A stretch of DNA of 6,253 nucleotides, taken from NCBI GenBank assembly GCA_934662925.1, contig CAKUKL010000092.1, forward strand, positions 1-6,253, given 5' to 3'. This document shows positions 1 to 5,313 of this stretch, one piece after another; position 1 is the stretch's first letter, and each line of letters starts with the position of its first letter. The notes under the pieces are model-generated. The model saw nothing but the letters and a program-made list of their open reading frames with translations. It had not been told where the DNA came from and did no database searches. The DNA comes from an uncultured Oscillospiraceae bacterium. Its GTDB lineage: Bacteria > Bacillota > Clostridia > Oscillospirales > Oscillospiraceae. The position numbers and the translations under genes are program-made.

Positions 1-235
1 CGATACCGGACAGCACCGCCGTACCGGTGACGGACAGGTCGATGCCGCCGCTCATCAGGACGAGGGCCGCGGCGATGGACAGGAAGCCCAGCTCCGGGAA
101 CTGCACGGCCATGGAGGTGAAGTTGGAGGCGCTGTAAAACACCTTCGGGTTGAGCACCGCCATGGCGAGGAGCACCAGAGCCATGATGACCAGCAGCCGC
201 GTGATGTGCCGGTCCCGCGTCAGTAGTTTTTTCAT
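1..235 (-). CDS. Sugar ABC transporter permease, second subunit (3' end outside the window)
   Basis: This is the first 78 codons of a membrane permease that runs off the left edge of the window. The ATG at 235-233 overlaps the stop of the preceding permease in an ATGA arrangement. An AAAGGGGG ribosome binding site lies at 250-243, seven bases before the start. The protein opens with a short basic stretch (MKKLLTRDRH), then a hydrophobic segment at about residues 13-29, and then the family motif SGGIDLSV at residues 62-69. That motif marks the RbsC/XylH/LsrC group of permeases (BPD_transp_2 family). Its sequence differs from that of the neighbouring permease, so the channel is most likely a heterodimer, as in rhaP/rhaQ and lsrC/lsrD systems. 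The rest of the protein, about 240 residues if of usual length, is missing only because the window ends. The family call is firm; the substrate is unknown. Confidence 0.93.
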   Translation of the reverse strand, partial: MKKLLTRDRHITRLLVIMALVLLAMAVLNPKVFYSASNFTSMAVQFPELGFLSIAAALVLMSGGIDLSVTGTAVLSGI

Positions 236-1233
236 GCCTTCGCCCCCTTTGCCGCCCGCTGGGATCTCTTGTAGCGGTACATCTGCGCCACGGTGCCCAG
301 AATGATGATGAGGCCCGTGACGGCGTTCTGCCAGAACGTGGGGATCTTCAGCATGACCAGACTGTTGTTGATCAGCGTAATGAGCAGCACGCCCAGCAGC
401 GTACCGGTAACGTTGCCGTAGCCGCCGCCCACCTGCGGGCCGCCCAGCACCACGGCGGCGATGACGTTCAGCTCGCCGCCCACCAGGTCAAAGGGGTTGC
501 TCATGCGCTGGAAGCTGGAGTGGATGATGCCCACGGAGCCGGCGATGGCTCCGGCGAAGGCGTACACGAACATCAGGATGCCGATGTTCTTCAGGCCGAT
601 GCGCTCGCTGGAGGCGGGGCTGCCGCCCACGCAGTAGATGCTCCGGCCCAGCATGGTCTTGTTCAGCAGCAGCGACGTCACCGCCGCCACGGCGAACAGG
701 ATGATCACGCCCACATGGAGGTTGGCGTTGCCCTCCTCCGTGGGGATGGTGAGCAGGTTGTTCTTGGAAAAGGCGATCATGGCCGCCGGGATCTTGTTGA
801 ACTGCTTGCTGCCGATAAAGGCCAGCAGGAAGCCCTTGATGATGTTGCTGGTGCCCAGCGTGGTGATGAAGGGCGGCAGGTTGAACTTCGCGATGAAGAT
901 GGAGTTGAACAGGCCCAGCAGGATGCCGATGAGCATGCCGCACAGCAGCAGGAGCACCATGGGCGCGTCGTTCCAGTACAGGCCGAACAGCCGGGACACC
1001 GTGTGCATGGCGAACACGGCGATGGCCATGAAGGACAGATCGATACCGCCGGAGATCATGACCACCAGACAGCCCATGGCCAGAATGCCCGTCTCCACCA
1101 TGCTCTTGAGCACGTCGAACAGGTTCTTCACCGTGAAGAACGACGGACTGATGAGTCCGAAGATCACGCACATGACCGCGATGACCGCGAACAGAAAAAA
1201 TTCATTGGATTTTACGATCTTGCGCAGCGTCAT
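232..1233 (-). CDS. Sugar ABC transporter permease, RbsC-like
   Basis: This 333-residue polytopic membrane protein is one half of the channel of a carbohydrate-type ABC importer. Its length is typical of the RbsC/LsrC/RhaP family. Visible family motifs are SGGIDLS at residues 61-67, LPPFITTLGT at 119-128, GRSIYCVGG at 196-204, and the conserved cytoplasmic stretch ELNVIAAVVLGG at 254-265, which in this family lies in the region contacting the ATPase. Hydrophobic segments recur along the chain and agree with eight to ten membrane helices; the C-terminus is basic (KRSQRAAKGAKA) and probably cytoplasmic. The ATG at 1233-1231 overlaps the ATPase stop (ATGA), and AAGGGAG at 1250-1244 is its ribosome binding site. 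One small oddity is SFM after the GGIDL motif, where relatives usually have SVG. The family is clear; the transported compound cannot be read from it. Confidence 0.96.
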   Translation of the reverse strand: MTLRKIVKSNEFFLFAVIAVMCVIFGLISPSFFTVKNLFDVLKSMVETGILAMGCLVVMISGGIDLSFMAIAVFAMHTVSRLFGLYWNDAPMVLLLLCGMLIGILLGLFNSIFIAKFNLPPFITTLGTSNIIKGFLLAFIGSKQFNKIPAAMIAFSKNNLLTIPTEEGNANLHVGVIILFAVAAVTSLLLNKTMLGRSIYCVGGSPASSERIGLKNIGILMFVYAFAGAIAGSVGIIHSSFQRMSNPFDLVGGELNVIAAVVLGGPQVGGGYGNVTGTLLGVLLITLINNSLVMLKIPTFWQNAVTGLIIILGTVAQMYRYKRSQRAAKGAKA

Positions 1234-2789
1234 GTGGCATCACTCCCTTCGCCGCCGTCGATCACGTCGCGCTCCAACGCCTCCACCGTGGTGTCCGCGC
1301 TGTTGACCTCCTTGACCAACCGGCCGTCTTTCATAATGATCACCCGGCTGCACAGGGTGACGATCTCTCCGATGTCGTCGGAGATGACGATGATCCCCAT
1401 GCCCTCCCGGGCCAGCTTTTTGACGATCTCGTGGATCTGGTTCTTGGAGCCCACGTCCACGCCCACGGTGGGGCAGTTCAAAATCAGCAGCCGGGGCTTC
1501 GTCTGGAGCCACTTGGCCAGCACGATGCGCTGCTGGTTGCCGCCGGACAGGTTTCGTGCGGGGATCTCGGGGCCCTGGGCCGCGATGTCCAGCTGGCGGA
1601 GCCACTCCCGGGACACGTCCAGAAGCTCGTTCCGGTCCAGCATGATGCCGTGGGCCAGCCCGTCCACGTCCGCCGCCGTCATGTTGTCCGACAGGGAGCG
1701 CTGGAGGAACAGGCCCTCGCTCAGCCGGTCCTCGGGCAGGTAACCGATGCCCAGCCGGTGGGCGTCCTGCACGCTGCGGATGGACACCTCCTGCCCCTGA
1801 AGGCGGATGGTTCCCCGGTTGCGGCCGATGCCGAACAGCGCCTTGGCAAGCTCCGTCCGGCCGCAGCCCAGCTGCCCGGTGATGCCCAGGATCTCATGGG
1901 TATGCAGGGCAAAGGTGATGTCATGGAACGCGCCGTCCTGCGTCAGGCCCTCCACCTCGAGGATGGGCGCCTTTTCGTCGGGATCGGGGACGTACTCATA
2001 GGGGATATTGGGGATCTCCCGGCCTGTCATGTGATAGGTCAGGCTGTTTTTGTCGAAGTTGGAGATGCTGTCATCCAGCACCTTTTTGCCGTTGCGGAGA
2101 ATGGCGATGCGCTGGGAGATATTGAATACCTCCTCGATCTTGTGGCTGACGAAGATGATGGCGATGCCCTTGGCCTTCAGGGTGTCGATGATGTCGTAGA
2201 GGGCCAGGATCTCCTTGTGGGTCAGGGCGGTGGTGGGCTCGTCCATGACCAGCAGCTTCACGTCCTGAGCGATGCCCCGGGCGATGGCCACGATCTGCTT
2301 GCCCGCCACAGGAAGGTGGCTGACCTCTTCGTCCAGCGGGAGATCCACGTTCAGCTTCTCCAGCGCCGCCTTGGCGATGGCGCGGATCTCCTTTTTGTCC
2401 ACGAGCTTCTTTCTGCGGATGACCAGACTGGAAAGGGCAATATTCTCCGCCACGGTGAGGTTGGGGAAGATGGAAAAATCCTGATAAATGATCTGGATGC
2501 CCGCCTCGATGGCCTGCGTGGGGGTAATGTGCCGGTAGGTCTTTCCGTTCAGGATCATCTCGCCGCCGTCGGCGGCGTACACGCCGGAGATGACCTTGAT
2601 GAGGGTGGACTTGCCGGAACCGTTTTCTCCCATCAGACAGTAGGTCTCGCCCTCGCAGATGGAAAAGCTCACATCATCCAGCGCGTGGACTCCGCCAAAG
2701 CGCTTGTCGATGTGTTTCAGTTCCAGAAAGGGTCTGCCCCGGCCTTCGGATGGTGTCCCGGCCGGAGCCGGGGTCGTGTTTTGCTCCAT
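1230..2789 (-). CDS. Sugar ABC transporter ATP-binding protein, two fused ATPase domains (RbsA/MglA-like)
   Basis: This 519-residue cytoplasmic ATPase powers the importer; its two nucleotide-binding domains lie in one chain, as in RbsA, MglA and LsrA, and the length is normal. Domain 1 has Walker A GENGSGKST (54-62), a weak signature LPVAGKQ (159-165), Walker B LLVMDEP (179-185) and an H-loop histidine at 216. Domain 2 has an altered Walker A GQLGCGRT (305-312, arginine for lysine, usual for this family), an intact signature LSGGNQQ (414-420), and a Walker B reading LLILNCP (434-440), where the usual Asp-Glu pair is Asn-Cys (438-439). SDD (470-472) stands where the switch histidine would be. 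One composite site therefore looks complete and the other degenerate. The ATG at 2789 follows AGGAGG at 2804-2799 with nine bases between. About 20 low-complexity residues precede the first domain. The stop overlaps the permease start. Confidence 0.97.
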   Translation of the reverse strand: MEQNTTPAPAGTPSEGRGRPFLELKHIDKRFGGVHALDDVSFSICEGETYCLMGENGSGKSTLIKVISGVYAADGGEMILNGKTYRHITPTQAIEAGIQIIYQDFSIFPNLTVAENIALSSLVIRRKKLVDKKEIRAIAKAALEKLNVDLPLDEEVSHLPVAGKQIVAIARGIAQDVKLLVMDEPTTALTHKEILALYDIIDTLKAKGIAIIFVSHKIEEVFNISQRIAILRNGKKVLDDSISNFDKNSLTYHMTGREIPNIPYEYVPDPDEKAPILEVEGLTQDGAFHDITFALHTHEILGITGQLGCGRTELAKALFGIGRNRGTIRLQGQEVSIRSVQDAHRLGIGYLPEDRLSEGLFLQRSLSDNMTAADVDGLAHGIMLDRNELLDVSREWLRQLDIAAQGPEIPARNLSGGNQQRIVLAKWLQTKPRLLILNCPTVGVDVGSKNQIHEIVKKLAREGMGIIVISDDIGEIVTLCSRVIIMKDGRLVKEVNSADTTVEALERDVIDGGEGSDAT

Positions 2790-2830
2790 ACTGCGCTGCC
2801 TCCTGTCTCAGATTTTCTTCACACGGCGCG

Positions 2831-2864
2831 GTCCGCCCCGCGCAAAGCGCACTCAGCGGCGGAC
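2831..2864 (-). promoter_or_regulatory. Stem-loop upstream of the ATPase gene
   Basis: GTCCGCC at 2831-2837 pairs perfectly with GGCGGAC at 2858-2864. Inside this lies a smaller hairpin, GCGC-AAA-GCGC, at 2840-2850. The structure sits in the leader of the ATPase gene, between the larger inverted repeat and the AGGAGG site. No T-run follows it on the minus strand, so it is not an intrinsic terminator. It may affect mRNA stability or ATPase translation; that role is inference. Confidence 0.5.
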
Positions 2865-2881
2865 AAAACGCCCGTATAAGG

Positions 2882-2913
2882 GTCAGTGCGGCGGCATCTG
2901 CCGCCGCACTGAC
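2882..2913 (-). promoter_or_regulatory. Perfect 15-base inverted repeat between binding-protein and ATPase genes
   Basis: The arms 2882-2896 and 2899-2913 are exact reverse complements, beginning GTCAGTGCGG, with only two bases between them, so in RNA the stem would be about 14 base pairs with a four-base loop. It begins 44 bases after the binding-protein stop. On the minus strand it is followed by CCTTATA, not by a T-run, so it does not look like a complete intrinsic terminator. Stem-loops placed just after the binding-protein gene are known in importer operons (the malE-malF spacer is the classic case). There they protect the upstream mRNA and help make binding protein in excess over the membrane parts. 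The same role is inferred here. Confidence 0.75.
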
Positions 2914-2957
2914 ATTGTGCTTCCGATTGTGGTGTTGTCAGGAATGGACCGGTTCGA

Positions 2958-4040
2958 TCACTCAGTGATGTAGGGGTCGGTGGTGTAGTTGTCCACGGTG
3001 AAGTCCAGCCAGGCCTTGCCGTAAATGACCTTGCCCTCGACGACTACGCTCTCGTAGCCGACAGCGCCCAGATCGTCGCCGGTCTTGACCTCGCCGCCGT
3101 CCTTCAGGATGCGGGCGACCTCACACATGGCATAGGTGGTGGCGTCGGTGTCCCAGGAGCTGTACATGGCGACGGCGCCGCTCTCCAGATAGGAGCCGAT
3201 GACGTCGGCCACGCTGGTGCCCACGATGACGATGTCGCCGACCTTACCGGCCTCTTCCACGGCCAGAGCCGCGCCGGCGGGATCGATGACGGAGCAGCCG
3301 ATGATGCCCTTCAGGTCAGGATAGGTCTTGATGAGCTCCTGAGTCTTGGTGTAAGCGGTGTCGTGATCCTCGTGGGACTCCACGAAGTCGGCGACCAGAT
3401 ACATGTCGGGATACTTCTCCTTCTGGTAAGCCACGGCGGCGTTGGCCCACTCCATGTGGGTCTGGGCCTGCACGGAGCCGACGATGATGGCGTAGCCGCC
3501 CTCGCCGTTCATGCGCTCGGCCAGAGCGTCGATGAAGTGCTCGCCGTAAGCGGCGTTCTGGAAGGCCTCGATGTCATAGTTGACGTTCTGGGCGGTGGGG
3601 GCCTCGTGGCTCAGGACGATGATGCCGGCGTCCATGGCCTTCTTCATCGCGGTCTCGAGAGTCTCGGTGGAGTTGGGGACCACCTCGATGACGTCGGCCT
3701 TCTCGGTGATGGCGTCCTCCAGGAACTGAAGCTGCAGGGCGGCGTCAGCAGTGGACGGGCCGCTCTGGTAGAAGGTGCCGCCGTTCTCGGCCGCCCAGCG
3801 CTCGCCGCCGGAGATCATCCGGTCGAACCAGGCCACGCCGATGAGCTTGGGGATGCAGACGATCTTCAGATCGCTGGCGGCGGGGGTGTCGTTGCCGGGC
3901 TCATCGGGAGTCTGGCTCTCGGTGCTGCCGGCGGGGCTGTTGTCCGCGGGCTTGTCGCCGCCGTCCTTGGTGCCGCAGGCGGCCAGAGAAAAGACCAGCG
4001 CGAGGGCCAGGAACAGTGCAAGGATCTTGTGATTTTTCAT
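2958..4040 (-). CDS. Sugar-type ABC transporter solute-binding lipoprotein (LsrB/RhaS-like)
   Basis: This 360-residue extracytoplasmic receptor delivers ligand to the permeases. The N-terminus is a lipoprotein signal: basic MKNHK, a hydrophobic core, and lipobox LAAC with the lipidated cysteine at residue 22. A flexible linker rich in Gly, Pro, Asp, Ser and Thr follows (about 23-57). The remainder is a type 1 periplasmic-binding fold (Peripla_BP_4). It starts at LKIVCIPKLIGVAWFDRM, which resembles the opening of LsrB and rhamnose RhaS proteins, and includes MDAGIIVLSHEAP (136-148), TYPDLKGIIG (239-248) and IVIVGTS (270-276). From memory of LsrB, only the first-strand lysine (Lys65 in IPK) seems kept among the AI-2 contacts; the other positions read Glu, Thr, His, Cys and Val. 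AI-2 is therefore unlikely to be the ligand unless the pocket differs. The start has a very strong site, AAAGGAGGAG at 4054-4045. Confidence 0.95.
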   Translation of the reverse strand: MKNHKILALFLALALVFSLAACGTKDGGDKPADNSPAGSTESQTPDEPGNDTPAASDLKIVCIPKLIGVAWFDRMISGGERWAAENGGTFYQSGPSTADAALQLQFLEDAITEKADVIEVVPNSTETLETAMKKAMDAGIIVLSHEAPTAQNVNYDIEAFQNAAYGEHFIDALAERMNGEGGYAIIVGSVQAQTHMEWANAAVAYQKEKYPDMYLVADFVESHEDHDTAYTKTQELIKTYPDLKGIIGCSVIDPAGAALAVEEAGKVGDIVIVGTSVADVIGSYLESGAVAMYSSWDTDATTYAMCEVARILKDGGEVKTGDDLGAVGYESVVVEGKVIYGKAWLDFTVDNYTTDPYITE

Positions 4041-4090
4041 GATGCTCCTCCTTTATTTCGTCCTATTTCCTTCCTTGGTTTCAGACATAT

Positions 4091-4114
4091 AAACACAGAA
4101 TGAACTCTGTATTT
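4091..4114 (-). promoter_or_regulatory. Inverted repeat between regulator and binding-protein genes (candidate operator or hairpin)
   Basis: AAAcACAGA at 4091-4099 faces TCTGTaTTT at 4106-4114 across six bases, with a single mismatch in nine positions. It fills much of the 80-base gap between the regulator stop and the binding-protein start. On the minus strand it runs directly into TTTATATG, which includes a poor TG-T-TTATAT extended -10-like sequence. It could be an operator over a weak internal promoter or an RNA processing hairpin. It is A/T-rich and lacks a U-tract, so a terminator is unlikely. Confidence 0.5.
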
Positions 4115-4120
4115 ACCAGA

Positions 4121-4909
4121 TCATACGGCGTAGAACTCGGGCACCAGCTCCGCCATGCGCTTCTGCGCGGGAACCGGCAGGCCCCGGTCGGTGACGATGC
4201 AGTGAACGGCGGACAGGTCGGACACCTTCACCATGGCCACCTTGCCGAACTTCGTGCTGTCCGCCGCCAGCACCACCCGTCCGGCGGACGCGATGAGCTT
4301 GGACTTGATGGACGCCTCGGGAAGGCCGGTGTTGGACACGCCGAACTCCTCGTCGATGGCGTCGGCAGACAGGAACAGCGTACTGAACCGGACGCGGCTG
4401 ATGAAATCCTCCGTCACACTGCCGATGAGCACGTTGTAGTTTTCGCGCTTGACGCCGCCGGTGACCACGAGGGTGGTGCTGGGGGCAAATTCCACGGTGG
4501 AGGCGATGGCCAGATCATAGGTGAAGATGGTCAGGTCCTTCTTCCGCCGCAGGCCCGCGGCGATCTGGAACGTGGTGGTGCCGGAGTCCAGAAACAGGGT
4601 GTCCCCGTCCCGCACCATCTCGGCACAGAAGGCGCCGATGCGCTTCTTTTCCTCCCCGCGGATGAGCATTTTTTCGGAGTAGACGTGCTCGTAGGACGAG
4701 CTGTGGCGGATCCACGTGGCCCCGCCGTGGGAGCGCTGGATCAGCCCCTCCCGCACCAGCGTGTCAAGGTCCCGGCGCACCGTGGATTCAGACACGCAAA
4801 GCTCCTGGGCAAGGTCGCTGATCTTGGCGTTGCCCCGCTGCTCGATGTAGTCCGAGATGCGCTTGAGCCGCTCCGCCGGGATCACAAATTCCGGAGTTTT
4901 TCCCGCCAT
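4121..4909 (-). CDS. DeoR/GlpR-family transcriptional regulator
   Basis: This 262-residue cytoplasmic DNA-binding protein has the usual DeoR-family size and layout. Residues about 14-62 form the winged helix-turn-helix, with SESTVRRDLDTLVREGLIQR (40-59) as the recognition helix and wing, followed by the family HGGA at 61-64. The rest is the DeoRC effector domain, related in fold to ribose-5-phosphate isomerase: FLDSGTTT (106-113) binds the phosphate of a sugar phosphate in this family, with VVTGG (148-152), SADAID (181-186) and AADSTKFG (215-222) as further marks. Such proteins usually repress nearby sugar uptake and catabolic genes until a phosphorylated intermediate builds up. Lying first in the importer transcription unit, it probably controls itself and the importer. 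GGAGGTG at 4921-4915 lies five bases before the ATG. Which sugar phosphate it senses is unknown. Confidence 0.96.
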   Translation of the reverse strand: MAGKTPEFVIPAERLKRISDYIEQRGNAKISDLAQELCVSESTVRRDLDTLVREGLIQRSHGGATWIRHSSSYEHVYSEKMLIRGEEKKRIGAFCAEMVRDGDTLFLDSGTTTFQIAAGLRRKKDLTIFTYDLAIASTVEFAPSTTLVVTGGVKRENYNVLIGSVTEDFISRVRFSTLFLSADAIDEEFGVSNTGLPEASIKSKLIASAGRVVLAADSTKFGKVAMVKVSDLSAVHCIVTDRGLPVPAQKRMAELVPEFYAV

Positions 4910-4943
4910 GCATCCACCTCCGCCGAACCCGGCCTCCGTCCGC

Positions 4944-4967
4944 GGGACCGTCTTTTCAGACTGTCCC
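4944..4967 (-). promoter_or_regulatory. GNRA-capped hairpin in the regulator mRNA leader
   Basis: On the minus strand the RNA reads GGGAC-A-GUCU-GAAA-AGAC-G-GUCCC: nine Watson-Crick pairs, one A-G mismatch and a GAAA tetraloop. It lies within the roughly 77-base leader between the proposed start of transcription and the regulator ATG. No T-run follows, so premature termination is not indicated. The GAAA loop suggests the RNA form is the meaningful one; stability or translation control is inference. Confidence 0.55.
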
Positions 4968-4992
4968 GATCGGAAATGCTTGAATCGAGCAG

Positions 4993-5022
4993 ATTATATC
5001 ATTGCGGTGGCAGACTCTGCAA
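4993..5022 (-). promoter_or_regulatory. Extended -10 promoter for the regulator and importer cluster
   Basis: On the minus strand a perfect TATAAT (4998-4993) is preceded by TGA, giving the extended -10 form TGATATAAT. TTGCAG (5022-5017) is a partial -35 box with an 18-base spacer. Transcription would begin near 4986, leaving a leader of about 77 bases before the ATG at 4909. This is the best minus-strand promoter in the window and probably drives the whole cluster. Confidence 0.75.
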
Positions 5023-5024
5023 TA

Positions 5025-5034
5025 GTTTGCAAAC
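5025..5034. promoter_or_regulatory. Palindrome GTTTGCAAAC, candidate operator 1
   Basis: This perfect 10-base palindrome lies two bases upstream of the -35 box of the regulator promoter. It shares the core TTTGCAAA with a second palindrome at 5066-5075; centre-to-centre distance is 41 bases, close to four helical turns. Its place suggests binding by the adjacent DeoR-family protein, but nothing in the sequence proves which protein binds. Confidence 0.5.
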
Positions 5035-5055
5035 TTTTGCCGTTTCTTTCACGCA

Positions 5056-5085
5056 ATATCAGCGGTTTTGCAAAATATAAGTCAA
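5056..5085 (-). promoter_or_regulatory. Possible second, upstream promoter for the regulator
   Basis: On the minus strand TTGACT (5085-5080) matches five of six positions of the -35 consensus. TGATAT (5061-5056), with an 18-base spacer, is only a fair -10. The palindrome TTTTGCAAAA sits inside the spacer, where a bound repressor would block polymerase. This is a weaker call than the promoter at 4993-5022. Confidence 0.3.
5066..5075. promoter_or_regulatory. Palindrome TTTTGCAAAA, candidate operator 2
   Basis: This is a perfect 10-base palindrome with the same TTTGCAAA core as the one at 5025-5034. Both lie in the A/T-rich part of the divergent region and on the same face of the helix if the repeat is about 10.25-10.5 bases per turn. 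A pair so spaced would suit two cooperating dimers or a small loop. Confidence 0.45.
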
Positions 5086-5151
5086 TTCTTTTACATATTT
5101 CCGCTAAAACGCACATTGAAATGAGCAGATTCTTTCATTCCTGCTTTTTCA

Positions 5152-5169
5152 GGGCGCGCCGGAGCGCCC
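5152..5169. repeat. Short GC-rich inverted repeat
   Basis: GGGCGC at 5152-5157 is the reverse complement of GCGCCC at 5164-5169, with six bases between. It lies about 40 bases upstream of the phosphoribosyltransferase -35 box. No T-run follows on either strand, and such repeats arise easily by chance in GC-rich DNA, so no role is assigned. Confidence 0.25.
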
Positions 5170-5182
5170 GAAACGTGGAAAA

Positions 5183-5202
5183 TTTCCGCCCGGTGGCGGA
5201 AA
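5183..5202. promoter_or_regulatory. Inverted repeat beside the phosphoribosyltransferase promoter, candidate operator
   Basis: TTTCCGCC at 5183-5190 and GGCGGAAA at 5195-5202 are exact reverse complements with four bases (CGGT) between. The site ends seven bases before the -35 box at 5210. An overlapping smaller palindrome, GGAAA-A-TTTCC, occupies 5177-5187. The place just upstream of -35 suits an activator or repressor that controls the rightward gene; the binding protein is unknown. Confidence 0.5.
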
Positions 5203-5209
5203 GACGCGG

Positions 5210-5238
5210 TTGCACTTTTCCCCGGCGTACCATATAAT
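5210..5238 (+). promoter_or_regulatory. Sigma-A-type promoter of the phosphoribosyltransferase gene
   Basis: TTGCAC (5210-5215) and a perfect TATAAT (5233-5238) are separated by 17 bases, the ideal spacing. Transcription would begin near 5245, giving a leader of about 70 bases before the ATG at 5314. The -35 box matches only its TTG half, so some dependence on an activator is possible. Confidence 0.8.
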
Positions 5239-5252
5239 AAGGTCGCTATTTT

Positions 5253-5280
5253 GCCCCGGCGCCCCTGCGGCAGGCCGGGC
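5253..5280 (+). promoter_or_regulatory. GC-rich hairpin in the phosphoribosyltransferase leader
   Basis: GCCC-c-GG at 5253-5259 can pair with CCGGGC at 5275-5280 (one bulged C). Inside it, CCTG-CGG-CAGG at 5264-5274 forms a small hairpin. The element occupies most of the leader between the predicted start of transcription and the GGAGGG site. No alternative terminator partner or known riboswitch core is visible. Confidence 0.4.
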
Positions 5281-5313
5281 CTGAATTCAATCAAAAACGC
5301 GGAGGGACGCACA

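Larger units (their letters stand above)
4910..5313. other. Divergent control region, no protein gene
   Basis: These 404 bases separate the leftward importer cluster from the rightward phosphoribosyltransferase gene. The part at about 4985-5150 is much richer in A and T than the flanks. It holds the regulator promoter(s), two palindromes, the phosphoribosyltransferase promoter with its inverted repeat, and one hairpin in each leader; these are listed separately. Reading frames that cross it do not show family motifs or ribosome binding sites. Confidence 0.8.

Noticed and set aside
520..1743. Long plus-strand open frame of 407 codons opposite the permease and ATPase genes
   Set aside because: It mirrors two clear genes, is full of His, Asp, Gly and Ala from GC-rich antisense reading, and has no family motif or ribosome binding site.
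1431..2879. Plus-strand open frame of 482 codons opposite the ATPase gene
   Set aside because: It is antisense to a gene with all ABC motifs in order; the translated sequence has no recognisable domain.
2882..2913. Reading the 15-base inverted repeat as an intrinsic terminator
   Set aside because: Neither strand has a T-run after the stem (CCTTATA on the minus strand, ATTGTGC on the plus strand).
3363..4103. Plus-strand open frame of 246 codons opposite the binding-protein gene
   Set aside because: Composition is almost all Gly, Val, Leu, Asp and His from antisense codons; the lipoprotein on the other strand is certain.
5025..5045. TGCAAACTTTTGCC as a catabolite (cre) site
   Set aside because: It lacks the central CG of the cre consensus; the perfect palindrome TTTGCAAA explains the signal better.
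4100..5080. Plus-strand open frame of 326 codons opposite the DeoR gene
   Set aside because: It runs antisense to a clear regulator and then through a promoter region; no motif and no start signal.
5251..5313. TTG at 5251 as an earlier start of the phosphoribosyltransferase
   Set aside because: It lies only a few bases after the predicted start of transcription, has no ribosome binding site, and the added residues look unlike a family N-terminus; the ATG at 5314 has GGAGGG seven bases upstream.
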